A stretch of 39,760 nucleotides of DNA from Collinsella sp. TM09-10AT (GCF_003436275.1 NZ_QSOP01000022.1:1-39760); one strand, 5' to 3'. Positions 30,475 to 39,358 are shown, counted from the stretch's first letter. Notes: generated by a model from the letters alone, not told the origin. Program-made: numbers and translations.

Positions 30475-31410
30475 ATGATTCTGACCGTTACCATGAATCC
30501 GTCGATTGATACGCGCTACCAGCTCGACAAGCTGGTCATCGACGATGTTAACCGTGTGACGCCCGAAAAGACCGCTGGCGGCAAGGGCCTCAACGTGAGC
30601 CGTGTGCTGCTGCAGTTGGGCGACGATGTGCTCGCGACCGGTCTGCTCGGCGGCCACATGGGTGCCTATATGGCCGAGCTTATGGATGCCGACGGCGTCA
30701 AGAACGACTTTGTGCCCATCGCCGGTGAGACGCGCATCTGCCTGAATATCCTGCACGAGGGTAATCAGACCGAGCTGCTGGAGAGCGGCCCGCAAATCGC
30801 CCCGGCCGAGCTCGAGGCCTTTACGGCCAAGTTCGCCGAGCTTGCGGCGAAGGCGGACGTTGTGACGCTTTCGGGCTCGCTGCCGCGTGGCGTCGATGCC
30901 GGCTACTATGCCGAGCTCGTCAAGATCGCCGAGGAGGCGGGCGCCAAGGTGCTGCTCGACACCTCGGGTGCATCGCTGGAGGCAGCGCTGGAGTCCGACG
31001 CTAAGCCCGAGCTCGTAAAGCCCAACCTGACCGAGATTAACGGCCTGCTGGGTACGTCCTTTACGACCGATGATGTCGATGCCCTGCGCGAGGCGCTTGC
31101 CGCCGATGACCGTTTTGCCGGTATTCCCTGGGTTGTCGTTTCGATGGGCGCTGCCGGTTCGGTAGGCTTCCATGAAGGTCGCGCGTTCCGCGCCAAGACG
31201 CCCGCGATTGCGGCTGTGAACGCGACGGGTTCCGGCGACTCGACCATCGCTGGCTTTGCGCATGCCATTGCTGCTGGTGCCGACGATGTCACGGTGCTCA
31301 AGACCGCCAATACCTGCGGCAAGCTCAACGCCATGGATCCCAAGACCGGCCACCTGGTCATGGACCGCTGGGACGAGATCTACAGCAACGTTGAGGTCGT
31401 AGAGTTGTAG
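30475..31410 (+). CDS. lacC: Tagatose-6-phosphate kinase / PfkB-family kinase (copy 2)
   Basis: This 311-aa kinase is nearly the same protein as copy 1 at 3042-3977. It has ILTVTMNPSIDTRYQL, GGKGLNVSRVL and NATGSGDSTIAGFAHAIAAG. Nearby lacAB makes it the likelier physiological tagatose-6-phosphate kinase. AGGAG precedes the ATG. No terminator with a T run follows directly; an inverted repeat starts 22 bases after the stop. Confidence 0.89.
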   Translation: MILTVTMNPSIDTRYQLDKLVIDDVNRVTPEKTAGGKGLNVSRVLLQLGDDVLATGLLGGHMGAYMAELMDADGVKNDFVPIAGETRICLNILHEGNQTELLESGPQIAPAELEAFTAKFAELAAKADVVTLSGSLPRGVDAGYYAELVKIAEEAGAKVLLDTSGASLEAALESDAKPELVKPNLTEINGLLGTSFTTDDVDALREALAADDRFAGIPWVVVSMGAAGSVGFHEGRAFRAKTPAIAAVNATGSGDSTIAGFAHAIAAGADDVTVLKTANTCGKLNAMDPKTGHLVMDRWDEIYSNVEVVEL

Positions 31411-31432
31411 CGGTTGCGACTCCTAATAGAAT

Positions 31433-31496
31433 GAGCGTGGATAATCTCCTGCTTTTGGTGCCCATGCGAGCTCAAAGTGGGAGATTTTCCACGCTC
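31433..31496. repeat. 17-bp inverted repeat after kinase copy 2
   Basis: GAGCGTGGATAATCTCC (31433-31449) pairs with 31480-31496 at 16 of 17 positions around a 30-base loop. It may terminate or protect the upstream transcript. Confidence 0.7.
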
Positions 31497-31497
31497 G

Positions 31498-31558
31498 AGT
31501 CATTAGTCGTTGGGGACGTTCTTGTTTGACTAGTCGTTTAAGAGCGTCCCCAATGACT
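31498..31558. repeat. REP-like palindromic element
   Basis: Arms of the type AGTCATT ... GGGGACGTTCTT and AAGAGCGTCCCCAATGACT flank GACTAGTCGTTT. Related fragments occur at 6960, 8496 and 26718. Confidence 0.65.
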
Positions 31559-31564
31559 GCACGC

Positions 31565-31605
31565 AAAAACGGCGCCCGCTGGCAATGTTGCCGGCGGGCG
31601 CCGTT
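31565..31605 (-). terminator. galK-galT operon terminator
   Basis: Long GC stem (about 17 bp with one mismatch, 31569-31585 with 31588-31604). It is followed on the minus strand by TTTTT, downstream of galT. Confidence 0.9.
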
Positions 31606-31651
31606 GTCTTGAAGACGAAATGATCCGTTTTCCTCCGTCCCCAAGGGATCA

Positions 31652-33280
31652 TTACAGCGAGTCGATAAAGCGCTGTTGGGCGGCGCGGCCGGCTTCGTCC
31701 CACTTAAAGACGCCGGCGTTGTCGAGCACGTGGCCAAACACCACGCCGACCTCCTCGTGCAGGATGTCGATGGCGTTCTCCGCCGTAAGCTCGTCGGCGC
31801 GGCGGGCATAGACGTCCTCGGCCCACGCGGCATGGCTGCGGCAAAGGTCGTCGCCCTCGAGCGCACTGGCAAGGTCGTAGCTGGTATCGGCTTTGGCTGC
31901 CAGCAGGTGCTCGCGGACAGCGCCGAGCTCGGGAACCAGGCGCGGCGGAAGAATAGCCAGGCCCATAACCTCGATCAGGCCGATGTTCTCCTTCTTAATG
32001 TGGTGATACTCGGCATGCGGGTGGAAAACGCCCAGCGGATGCTCGTCGGTCGTGATATTGCAGCGAAGCGCCAGGTAGGCCTCGTAAATCTCGCCGCCGG
32101 CGTTGCCGCGGGAGTCGACGCGGCGGATGACGGGCGTCACGGTGTTGTGCGCTACGCCGTCGGCCGTGTGCGCGATAACGCCCACAGACTCGTCGGTCCA
32201 CTCGCGCCAGGCGAGGATAATCTTCTCGGCAGCGTCGAGCAGCTGAGCGCGGTCATGCGAGCGCAGGCGCAGCACCGAGAGCGGCCACTGCAGCACAGTG
32301 CCGGTGACCTGGTCAAAACCGGGCATGCTAAACTGCGAGACCTCGGTGGCATGCATCATGGGGAACTCGTGCGCGCCGCCCTGGAAGTGGTCGTGCGACA
32401 GAATCGAGCCGCCCACGATAGGCAGGTCGGCGTTGGAGCCGATGAAGTAATGCGGGAACAGGTCCACAAAGTCGAGCAGGCAGGTCAGGCCCTTGCGGTC
32501 GACGTGCATCGGACGATGCTCGGAGCTCATGGCAATGCAATGCTCGTTAAAGTACGCGTACGGGCTGTACTGGAAACCCCAGCGCTCGCCGTTGAGCTGG
32601 ATGGGGATAATGCGCAGGTTCTGGCGAGCGGGGTGAGCGCCGCCGTCGGCTGCGGCGGAGCGTCCGGGATAGCCCTCGTTTTCGATGCAGAGCTGGCAGG
32701 CGGGATACTTCTCGCCCGTGTTCTTTGCGGCACCAGCCGCGGCGATATCGCGCGGGTCCTTCTCGGGCTTGGACAGGTTGATGGTGATCTCAAGATCGCC
32801 CCAGTTGGTGGGGGTGCTCCATTTGATGTTGCGCGCGATGGCGGCGCGGCGCACGTAGCCGGCGTCGCAGCACAGGCCGTAGAACCAGTCGGTCGCGGCG
32901 CGGGGCTCGTTGACGCCCATACGTCCGTTGAACTCCTCGTTTACAACCGAAGGCCTCGGCATGAGCGCACCCATGATGCGCATGGCGATGCGGTCGCGGC
33001 CTGACGCCGTGTCCTCGGCGGCACCGTTGGTAACGGCGGCCTCGGAAAGCGCGGCAAGCGTGCCTTCAAGATCAAAGTCGGGCAGGGTATTGGGGTGCAA
33101 GAGCGAGAGTTTCTCAACCTGGAGCGCCCAGGCCATATCGAGTGCGGGACCCGTGGCGCCGATGCACTCCAAAATGATGTTGTATGCCCAGATCCGGTCG
33201 TCCTGGCCGATCATCGATCGGTGGATGGCGTACTCGATCAGGTTCTGCGCGGCCTCTCGCACGTCAGTCATTACAGCCAT
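31652..33280 (-). CDS. galT: Galactose-1-phosphate uridylyltransferase (type 2 GalT)
   Basis: This 542-aa protein belongs to the larger GalT family of low-GC Gram-positives and relatives. It shows LCIENEGYPGR, LIPIQL-like IIPIQLNGERWGFQYSPYAY, and the nucleophile region GGSILSHDHFQGGAHEFPM, where the H-D-H provides the uridylylated His. It converts galactose 1-phosphate and UDP-glucose to UDP-galactose and glucose 1-phosphate. Its first codons overlap the galK stop by 10 bases, so the two are translationally coupled; GGGGGC precedes the ATG. No galE is present in the window. Confidence 0.94.
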   Translation of the reverse strand: MAVMTDVREAAQNLIEYAIHRSMIGQDDRIWAYNIILECIGATGPALDMAWALQVEKLSLLHPNTLPDFDLEGTLAALSEAAVTNGAAEDTASGRDRIAMRIMGALMPRPSVVNEEFNGRMGVNEPRAATDWFYGLCCDAGYVRRAAIARNIKWSTPTNWGDLEITINLSKPEKDPRDIAAAGAAKNTGEKYPACQLCIENEGYPGRSAAADGGAHPARQNLRIIPIQLNGERWGFQYSPYAYFNEHCIAMSSEHRPMHVDRKGLTCLLDFVDLFPHYFIGSNADLPIVGGSILSHDHFQGGAHEFPMMHATEVSQFSMPGFDQVTGTVLQWPLSVLRLRSHDRAQLLDAAEKIILAWREWTDESVGVIAHTADGVAHNTVTPVIRRVDSRGNAGGEIYEAYLALRCNITTDEHPLGVFHPHAEYHHIKKENIGLIEVMGLAILPPRLVPELGAVREHLLAAKADTSYDLASALEGDDLCRSHAAWAEDVYARRADELTAENAIDILHEEVGVVFGHVLDNAGVFKWDEAGRAAQQRFIDSL

Positions 33281-34476
33281 GCCGCGTAAGCCCCCTTGTC
33301 AGAGATGGCGTAGTGACGGGCAGAGCCCTCGCCCAGCCAGCCGTTCATCTTGGCAATGAAGGTGTCGACCAGATCGAGCGGCACGAAGGCCTGGATGGTG
33401 CCACCAAAGCCGCCACCGTGGATACGGACGGCGCCGCGGCCGTCGAGCACGTGCTCGGCCAGCGCCAAGGCATACATGGAAGGCTGTTCAGATCCCAGCT
33501 TGGCAACGACATTCTGCAGGTACATGGCAGAGCTGGCGCCGGACTCGTGCGTCAGGACCAGGAACTGGTCAATGTCCCCGGCGTTGAGCGCTGCCCAGCG
33601 CTTGTCGACCAGGCCGTTCTCGTACCAGTAGTGAACGGCGCGCAGGCAGGCGCGGTCGCCCAGCTTGGCGCGCAGCTCAGGGAGCTTGGCGTCAAAGTCG
33701 GCAACGTCGACCTCGCACAGGCGTGCCTTGCCAAACTCGGCGGCGACGTCCTGCATCTCGCGCGGAACGGCGGCGTAGTCGTCGGTAGCTGCCACGTGGT
33801 CGGCGCCGACCTTAACGAGCACGAGCGCATAGCCGTGATCCTCAAAGTTGAGCTCGAGCTTCTGGGTTTTAGGCTGAGCCTGGTCCTCAAAGTCCATGTA
33901 GGCGAGGCCGCCCAGGCACACGGCGGCTTGGTCCATAAGACCGCAGGGCTTGCCGTAGTAGTTGTTCTCGGTTCGCTGGCTCATCTGAGCGAGCGTGACG
34001 GGCTCAATGGCGGGCGCGCCCCAGAGCGTCTCCATGGCACGGCCGTACGCGGCCTCGACGGCGGCAGAGCTGGAAAGGCCGCCGCCCGAGGGGACGGAGC
34101 AGGTAAAGGCAAAGTCGAAGCCCTGGGGCTCAACGCCCAGAGCAGCGATTTCGTGGGCCATACCGCGCACGAGGCTTGCGGACGTGCCCTTCTCGGACTC
34201 CTGGACATCCAGCGTGTCGAGCGTGATCTCAAACGTAGGATAGCCCTCGTCGGCTACGCGAACCTTGTTGGAATCGGTTGCCACGGCGATGCCGTCAACG
34301 GCGACATCGAGCGAGCCGGCGATAACGTGGCCACCCTCGTGGTCGGTGTGGTTGCCGCTGATCTCGGAGCGGCCGGGCGCGTGCACATAGAGCACCTGGC
34401 GATCGCCGATGGGGCCAAACTCCTCCTCAAACAGCTTGGTGAGCGTGGCGAGTGTCTTTTCGTCGGGGGTGGTCAT
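33271..34476 (-). CDS. galK: Galactokinase
   Basis: This 401-aa GHMP kinase phosphorylates galactose at C1. The galactokinase signature GRSEISGNHTDHEGG lies near residue 36. The ATP loop GGGLSSSAAVEAA is around 125, and the C-terminal IHGGGFGGTIQAFVPL is present. The start at 34476 (MTTPDEK) has AAAGGA upstream; longer in-frame starts lie in the operator region. It is the first gene of galK-galT and divergent from the LacI-family gene at 34815. Confidence 0.95.
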   Translation of the reverse strand: MTTPDEKTLATLTKLFEEEFGPIGDRQVLYVHAPGRSEISGNHTDHEGGHVIAGSLDVAVDGIAVATDSNKVRVADEGYPTFEITLDTLDVQESEKGTSASLVRGMAHEIAALGVEPQGFDFAFTCSVPSGGGLSSSAAVEAAYGRAMETLWGAPAIEPVTLAQMSQRTENNYYGKPCGLMDQAAVCLGGLAYMDFEDQAQPKTQKLELNFEDHGYALVLVKVGADHVAATDDYAAVPREMQDVAAEFGKARLCEVDVADFDAKLPELRAKLGDRACLRAVHYWYENGLVDKRWAALNAGDIDQFLVLTHESGASSAMYLQNVVAKLGSEQPSMYALALAEHVLDGRGAVRIHGGGFGGTIQAFVPLDLVDTFIAKMNGWLGEGSARHYAISDKGAYAAWL

Positions 34477-34518
34477 GAGGGTCCTTTCCTTGGCGCATAC
34501 TGACGAGTTTTCCGTCGT

Positions 34519-34723
34519 AGTGAGTACGTTAACAATTTGAAGCGGCATAAACTCAGCATCTACGATGCCGCACGTTACGGGCTATGTTAACGTACTCATA
34601 ACACAACACTTATCACTTTTTGAGAATCTGGTAATCGGTAGAAATTCAGCCGTGAACGGTATTGCCGTATGGACTTATAAAGCAGAAGAGATGCAGATAG
34701 AAAAAGTAGAGTACGTTAACATG
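34519..34723. promoter_or_regulatory. Three operators of the gal repressor
   Basis: AGTGAGTACGTTAACAAT (34519-34536), its inverted relative TATGTTAACGTACTCATA (34583-34600), and GTAGAGTACGTTAACATG (34706-34723). All share GAGTACGTTAACA. One pair flanks the likely galK promoter; the third is nearer lacI4. The rest of the 338-bp divergent region shows no gene. Confidence 0.82.
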
Positions 34724-34814
34724 CGTCCGACGATAGCGGGCCTCGGCGCGGGATGTATTTCTGCCCGGGCCGGCATTCACGCTATTCAGATCCCGCAAGA
34801 GCGAAGGTGATTTT

Positions 34815-35846
34815 GTGGCAAGGCGCCCTTCCAACGATACAGGTACGCGTCCGGTTTCCATGGCCGACGTTGCCCGTGCTGCCGGTGTTTCGCAGCAGAC
34901 GGTCTCGCGCGTTGCCAACGGCCTTCCTAACGTCAACGAGCAGACGCGCCAGCGCGTGCAAGCCGCTATGCAAGAGCTCGGCTTCCGTCCGAGTTATGCC
35001 GGTCGTTCGCTGCGCGATGGTCGTTACCATTCGGTCGGCCTGTGTGTCAACGATGTCACCAAGTTTGGCAACCTGACGATGATCGACGGCATTGCCAGCG
35101 CGGCCCGCGAGCACGGCTGCGCCATCACGCTGGTCGAGATGTCCAAGACCGAGGAGTTTTCGCTTGCCGAGGCCACGCGTCGTATGGCCGCGCTGCCCGT
35201 GGACGGTATCATCATCGGCATGAGTCGCATGGCGCCCGATTTCGAGACGTTCGATCCGTTGCCGGGCATTGGAACGGTCATCGTTACCATGTACGCGCAT
35301 CCGCGCGTGACCACGGTCGATTCCGACCATTACGGCTGCTCGCTATTGCTTATGGATCACCTGTTTGAGCTGGGGCACGAGCAGATTCGTTATATCGGCG
35401 GCCCGTCCTTTTCGGTTGACGAGCAGTTTCGCCGCGCCGGCTGGCAGGATGCACTCGAGCGTAAACACATTAAGCCGCAGGCACCACTCGAGGGCGACTG
35501 GTCTGCCGACAGCGGCTACGAGGCCGCTCGGTACTTGGCTGAGCACGACCGCACCATGACGGCGATTTACGCGGCAAACGACCAGATGGCAAACGGCGCC
35601 ATTGCCGCGCTGCGCGATAGCGGCTTGCGCGTGCCCGAGGACGTGAGCGTGGTGGGCGTCGATGACTCGCTCGACGACTTTGTCGCACATAACGAGCTCA
35701 CGACCGTTCGATTCGATCTGCATCAGCGCGGGCGCGAGGTGTTCGAGCGCGCAGTTCCCAAGGCGGGGGCATCGGACAAAACCGTCGCCATTCGTATTCC
35801 CGGTCAGCTCATCGTTCGACACACCACGGCAGCGCCGCGCGCATAG
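34815..35846 (+). CDS. LacI-family repressor of the gal operon
   Basis: This 343-aa regulator has helix-turn-helix MADVARAAGVSQQTVSRVAN, hinge AAMQELGFRPSYAGRSLRDG and sugar domain (VGLCVNDVTKFGNLTMIDGI, PVDGIIIGMSRMAPDFETFD, TAIYAANDQMANGAI, VVGVDDSLDDF). The recognition helix begins Gln-Gln, one residue from the module B repressor (Arg-Gln). The GTG start follows AAGGTGA. It is divergent from galK-galT, with three GAGTACGTTAAC operators between them. Confidence 0.9.
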   Translation: MARRPSNDTGTRPVSMADVARAAGVSQQTVSRVANGLPNVNEQTRQRVQAAMQELGFRPSYAGRSLRDGRYHSVGLCVNDVTKFGNLTMIDGIASAAREHGCAITLVEMSKTEEFSLAEATRRMAALPVDGIIIGMSRMAPDFETFDPLPGIGTVIVTMYAHPRVTTVDSDHYGCSLLLMDHLFELGHEQIRYIGGPSFSVDEQFRRAGWQDALERKHIKPQAPLEGDWSADSGYEAARYLAEHDRTMTAIYAANDQMANGAIAALRDSGLRVPEDVSVVGVDDSLDDFVAHNELTTVRFDLHQRGREVFERAVPKAGASDKTVAIRIPGQLIVRHTTAAPRA

Positions 35847-35975
35847 TTTTCGCAGGTCAACGGCTCGGCGTTGCATATCAATAACAATCGGTAAGGATGC
35901 CGGCAGATAGCCGTGACTATGAAGGCGAGTGCTATGATAGACGGGTTCATTTGTCTATCTAGGAGGCTTTGCCTG

Positions 35976-37136
35976 ATGGAGATCACCAAGGATATCCGCT
36001 ACATTGGCGTTGACGATCATGACATCGACCTGTTCGAGGGCCAGTACGACGTGTCCGAGAACGGTATGGCATACAACAGCTACGTTATCTTGGGCGAGAA
36101 GATCGCTGTCGCCGATTCGGTCGATGGCGGATTTGTCGACGAGTGGCTCGGCAACCTCGAGACCGTACTCGACGGCCGCACGCCCGACTACCTGGTCATC
36201 CATCACATGGAGCCCGATCACTCCGCCGGCATCGCCGCCTTTATGGAGCGCTATCCCCAGGCGCAGATTGTGGCAAGCATGGGCGCCTTCCGCATGATGG
36301 TCAACTACTTTGGCACCGACTTCCCCGAGCGCAAGATGGTTGTCAAAGAGGGCGACGTGCTTGATCTGGGTGGCCACAGCCTGACCTTTGTCGGCGCCCC
36401 CAACGTTCACTGGCCCGAGGTACTCTTCTCCTACGAGGCTACCGACAAGGTGCTCTTTAGTGCCGACGGCTTTGGCAAGTTTGGCGCCAACGACATCGAG
36501 GATCCGGAAGGGTGGGCCTGCGAGGCGCGCCGTTACTACTTTGGCATCGTGGGCAAGTTCGGCAAGTTTGTGCAGGCCGTGCTCAAGAAGGCCGCCGACC
36601 TGGACATCCAGATCATCTGCCCGCTTCACGGCCCCGTGCTGACCGAGAACCTGGGCTACTACCTCGACACCTACAACACCTGGTCGAGCTATCAGCCCGA
36701 GGACGAGGGCATCACCATTGCCTACGCGAGCGTCTACGGCCATCTGAAGGCTGCCGTTGAGGAGCTTGCATCTGCGCTCGAGGCTCGCGGCCAGAAGGTT
36801 TCCGTCTTTGACTTGGCTCGCGACGACATGGCCGAGGCCGTTGAGGACGCGTTCCGCTATGACCGTCTGGTACTCGCTTCCATTACCTATCAGGGCGAGA
36901 TCTTCCCATTCATGAGCACCTTTATCCATACGCTTGCCGAGCATGCCTACCAGAACCGTACGGTGGCGCTCGTCGAGGGCGGCTCCTGGGCGCCCGCAGC
37001 TGCCAAGATTATGACCAAGGAGCTCGAGGGTATGAAGGACATCACCCTGACGCAGAACAAGGTGACCGTCCTGGGTTCGCTCAACGACGCCTCGCGCGCT
37101 CAGATCGAGGCCCTCGCTGACGAGCTCTCCAAGTAG
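35976..37136 (+). CDS. Flavodiiron protein (A-type flavoprotein)
   Basis: This 386-aa protein has an N-terminal metallo-beta-lactamase-like diiron domain and a C-terminal flavodoxin domain. The ligand set is intact: H-x-E-x-D-H at 77-82 (HHMEPDH), His in NVHWPEV, Asp in SADGFG, His in CPLHGP. The flavodoxin part starts near ITIAYASVYGHLKAAVEELA. Such proteins reduce O2 or NO to protect anaerobes; there is no rubredoxin extension. AGGAGG lies 9 bases before the ATG and a TATGAT -10 at 35932. Monocistronic, unrelated to the sugar genes. Confidence 0.93.
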   Translation: MEITKDIRYIGVDDHDIDLFEGQYDVSENGMAYNSYVILGEKIAVADSVDGGFVDEWLGNLETVLDGRTPDYLVIHHMEPDHSAGIAAFMERYPQAQIVASMGAFRMMVNYFGTDFPERKMVVKEGDVLDLGGHSLTFVGAPNVHWPEVLFSYEATDKVLFSADGFGKFGANDIEDPEGWACEARRYYFGIVGKFGKFVQAVLKKAADLDIQIICPLHGPVLTENLGYYLDTYNTWSSYQPEDEGITIAYASVYGHLKAAVEELASALEARGQKVSVFDLARDDMAEAVEDAFRYDRLVLASITYQGEIFPFMSTFIHTLAEHAYQNRTVALVEGGSWAPAAAKIMTKELEGMKDITLTQNKVTVLGSLNDASRAQIEALADELSK

Positions 37137-37160
37137 CGATACGTTCACGTTTAACGCTCA

Positions 37161-37205
37161 AACCACCACAAAGGGGACGGTGAACCTTTGTGGTGGTTTT
37201 TGTTT
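37161..37205. terminator. Terminator of the flavodiiron gene
   Basis: Perfect 14-bp stem AACCACCACAAAGG/CCTTTGTGGTGGTT with a 10-base loop, then TTTTTGTTT on the plus strand. The convergent DeoR-family gene ends at the same spot. Confidence 0.9.
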
Positions 37206-38007
37206 AAGCGCCGGCGATGAGGAGATTTGGGCGGGCGTTGTCGACGATCTCGGCGATTGAGGTGGCGACGGCGTGATCGGGGTCACGGTCCATCACGATG
37301 GCGTTGACGTCGGTCAGCTCGGCAAAGCGGTACATGCCCCGTCCGTTGACCTTGCTGGCGTCCATGAGGGCCACGCTTTGGCGGGCGGCGCCAATCATGG
37401 CCGTTTTGGTCTCAGCCATCTGGGGAAAGTCGGTGGTAAAGCCGCAGCCGGGAACGAAAGCGCCAGGGCACATGACGGCAAGATCGGCGTGGACCATTTG
37501 GAGCGCCTGCATGGTAAGTGGGCCGTACAGATAGCGATGGCCTTTGCGCAGTGCCCCGCCCAGCATGACGACATCGACTGAGGGCATGCTCTCGTCGATG
37601 TAATCGGCAATGGTAATGTCGGCCGTGATGACGGTGATGCCATCGCGCTGGTCGAGGAGCCGAACGAACTCGAGTGCCGTGGTGCCGGAGTCGACAAGCA
37701 CCGTGTCGCCGTCGTTAACAAGCCTGATAGCGCTTTGGGCAATGGCTTGCTTGGCGGCAACGTTGACGTTGATGCGGCGATCCTGCGTGGAGACGGTTAA
37801 GCGTTTGTGGAGCGACACGGCGCCACCATGCGTGCGGCGCAGCTTGCCGGACTCGGCGAGCGCGTCTAGGTCGGCGCGGGCGGTAACGGAGGACACGCCA
37901 AAGGTCTGGGCGATTTCTGCTACTTGCACCGAGGCGTTATGTTCAAGCATCTCCATGATGGCGGCGCGTCGCTCATCGGCGAAAGCTCGGGTTGTTGCGT
38001 GGGCCAT
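37204..38007 (-). CDS. DeoR-family transcriptional regulator 2
   Basis: This 267-aa protein has a DeoR helix-turn-helix (VAEIAQTFGVSSVTARADLD, then ALAESGKLRRTHGGAVSL) and a sugar-phosphate domain (DTVLVDSGTTALEFVRLL, VVMLGGALRKGHRYLYGP, MDASKVNGRGMYRFAEL). GGAG precedes the ATG. It is divergent from the class II aldolase gene across a 335-bp region, so it probably controls the aldolase in response to a phosphosugar. A role like AgaR or GatR is possible but not shown. Confidence 0.87.
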   Translation of the reverse strand: MAHATTRAFADERRAAIMEMLEHNASVQVAEIAQTFGVSSVTARADLDALAESGKLRRTHGGAVSLHKRLTVSTQDRRINVNVAAKQAIAQSAIRLVNDGDTVLVDSGTTALEFVRLLDQRDGITVITADITIADYIDESMPSVDVVMLGGALRKGHRYLYGPLTMQALQMVHADLAVMCPGAFVPGCGFTTDFPQMAETKTAMIGAARQSVALMDASKVNGRGMYRFAELTDVNAIVMDRDPDHAVATSIAEIVDNARPNLLIAGA

Positions 38008-38051
38008 AGCTGCTCCATCCTCAGCCTAAATTTGCAGGAATTGTGTTGAGT

Positions 38052-38123
38052 CTATTTTCGTTCATTTTCTTTTTGAGCAAGTAAACGCCTTTCGATTACT
38101 TATCTTTTCTATAAAAGAAAGAT
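38052..38123. promoter_or_regulatory. Candidate operators between DeoR 2 and the aldolase
   Basis: The pyrimidine-rich TTTTCGTTCATTTTCTTTTT (38055-38074) looks like DeoR-type (AgaR-like) sites. ATCTTTTCTATAAAAGAAAG plus AT (38102-38123) is an imperfect palindrome. The region 38008-38342 holds no gene and is AT-rich on the regulator side. Confidence 0.45.
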
Positions 38124-38342
38124 GATTCGCTTGAAAACGGTAATGTCGGATAGGGGAATTTAGCCTGAATCCCTTCCGTTTGCTTTTCAAAAACGAGCGT
38201 TTTGGCCTGCGTGCCGGCGATATCTCGTACATGCGACAGATGCGATTTTCATACAATGAGCGCAGCAAAACGCAAGGTAAAACGCCTTGCGGACACGTAC
38301 GCCCGATGTCCAGATGCGGGCGAGGGAGAGGAGCAAACGCTC

Positions 38343-39200
38343 ATGGCACTTGTTACCACCGAAAAGATGCTCAAGGACGCTCAGGCCGGCCACTACGCCG
38401 TCGGCGCGTTCAACGTCGAGAACCTCGAGTTTGTTATGGCCGTTCTGGCCGCTGCCGAGGAGACCAAGTCCCCCGTCATCATGCAGACCACCCCGGGCAC
38501 CATCAAGACCGCTGGTCTGGACTACTTCTACGGCATGGTCAAGGCTGCCGCCGAGCGCGCTTCCGTGCCCGTTGCCCTGCACCTCGATCACGGCGATGGC
38601 TATGACCGCTGCATGCAGGCTTTCCGCACGGGCTACACCTCCGTCATGATCGACGGTTCGCACGAGTCTTTCGAGGACAACATCGCTCTGACCAAGTCCG
38701 TCGCCGATGCTGGCCGCGCCATGGGCGTGCCCGTCGAGGCTGAGCTTGGTAAGGTTGGCGGCAAGGAGGACGACGGTCCCGCGGTTGAGGGCGAGAGCCC
38801 CTACACCGATCCGGCCGAGGCCAAGGAGTTCGTCGAGCGCACCGGCTGCACCTCTCTCGCTATTGGCGTTGGCACCAGCCACGGTGTGTACACGAGCGAT
38901 CCGCACATCGAGCAGTCCGTGGTCAAGGCCATCCGCGACGCCGTCGACGTGCCGCTGGTTCTGCACGGCACCTCCGGTGTGCCCGATGAGCAGGTCGCCG
39001 AGGCTGTGAAGAACGGCATCTGCAAGGTCAACTACGCCACCGAGCTGCGTCAGGCCTACACCAAGGGCTTCATGGCCTACATGGCCGAGAATCCTGCCTG
39101 CTTCGACCCCAAGAAGCCGGCCAAGGAGGGTATGCGTGAGATCACCGAGCTGGTTAAGATCCGCATGACCAACCTCAACTCTGTGGGCAAAGCAGAGTAA
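38343..39200 (+). CDS. Class II tagatose/fructose-bisphosphate aldolase, GatY/KbaY-like
   Basis: This 285-aa zinc aldolase has HLDHGDGYD, VMIDGSHESFEDN, the GatY/KbaY-type VEAELGKVGGKEDD, GVGTSHGVY (metal His), LHGTSGVPDEQ and ICKVNYATELR. It probably cleaves tagatose 1,6-bisphosphate to DHAP and glyceraldehyde 3-phosphate, completing the LacAB-LacC route. Fructose 1,6-bisphosphate cannot be excluded as the main substrate. The start at 38343 (MALVTTEKML) has GAGGAG upstream and matches family length. The frame is open further upstream to 38202 but without family similarity. Confidence 0.92.
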   Translation: MALVTTEKMLKDAQAGHYAVGAFNVENLEFVMAVLAAAEETKSPVIMQTTPGTIKTAGLDYFYGMVKAAAERASVPVALHLDHGDGYDRCMQAFRTGYTSVMIDGSHESFEDNIALTKSVADAGRAMGVPVEAELGKVGGKEDDGPAVEGESPYTDPAEAKEFVERTGCTSLAIGVGTSHGVYTSDPHIEQSVVKAIRDAVDVPLVLHGTSGVPDEQVAEAVKNGICKVNYATELRQAYTKGFMAYMAENPACFDPKKPAKEGMREITELVKIRMTNLNSVGKAE

Positions 39201-39233
39201 CAGCAAGGGCACTCCGACTCGCTACATATCCCG

Positions 39234-39358
39234 GGGAGGGACGAGGGCTTAGTTCCCCAATCGTCCTCGGGCATGCAAAAAGCCTCGCTGCGCACTTCGT
39301 GCGGCGAGGCTTTTTGCCCCCTGCGGAAAGATTGGGGAACTAAGCCCTCATCCCTCCC
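39234..39358. repeat. Nested palindrome enclosing the aldolase terminator
   Basis: Outer arms of 29 bp (39234-39262 with 39330-39358) pair at 28 of 29 positions. The inner hairpin 39275-39317 is the terminator. The whole element spans 125 bases. Confidence 0.88.
39275..39317. terminator. Bidirectional terminator, aldolase and HAD genes
   Basis: Perfect 14-bp stem GCAAAAAGCCTCGC/GCGAGGCTTTTTGC with inner pairing TGCGCAC/GTGCG. A and T runs within the stem let it act on both strands, serving the aldolase and the convergent HAD gene. Confidence 0.9.

Noticed and set aside
34477..34814. A riboswitch or small RNA between galK and its repressor gene
   Set aside because: The only clear structure is the three LacI-type operators; no aptamer-like conserved fold was seen.
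38202..38342. An N-terminal extension of the aldolase
   Set aside because: The open frame continues upstream but has no similarity to the family, and a ribosome site with the family-typical start is at 38343.
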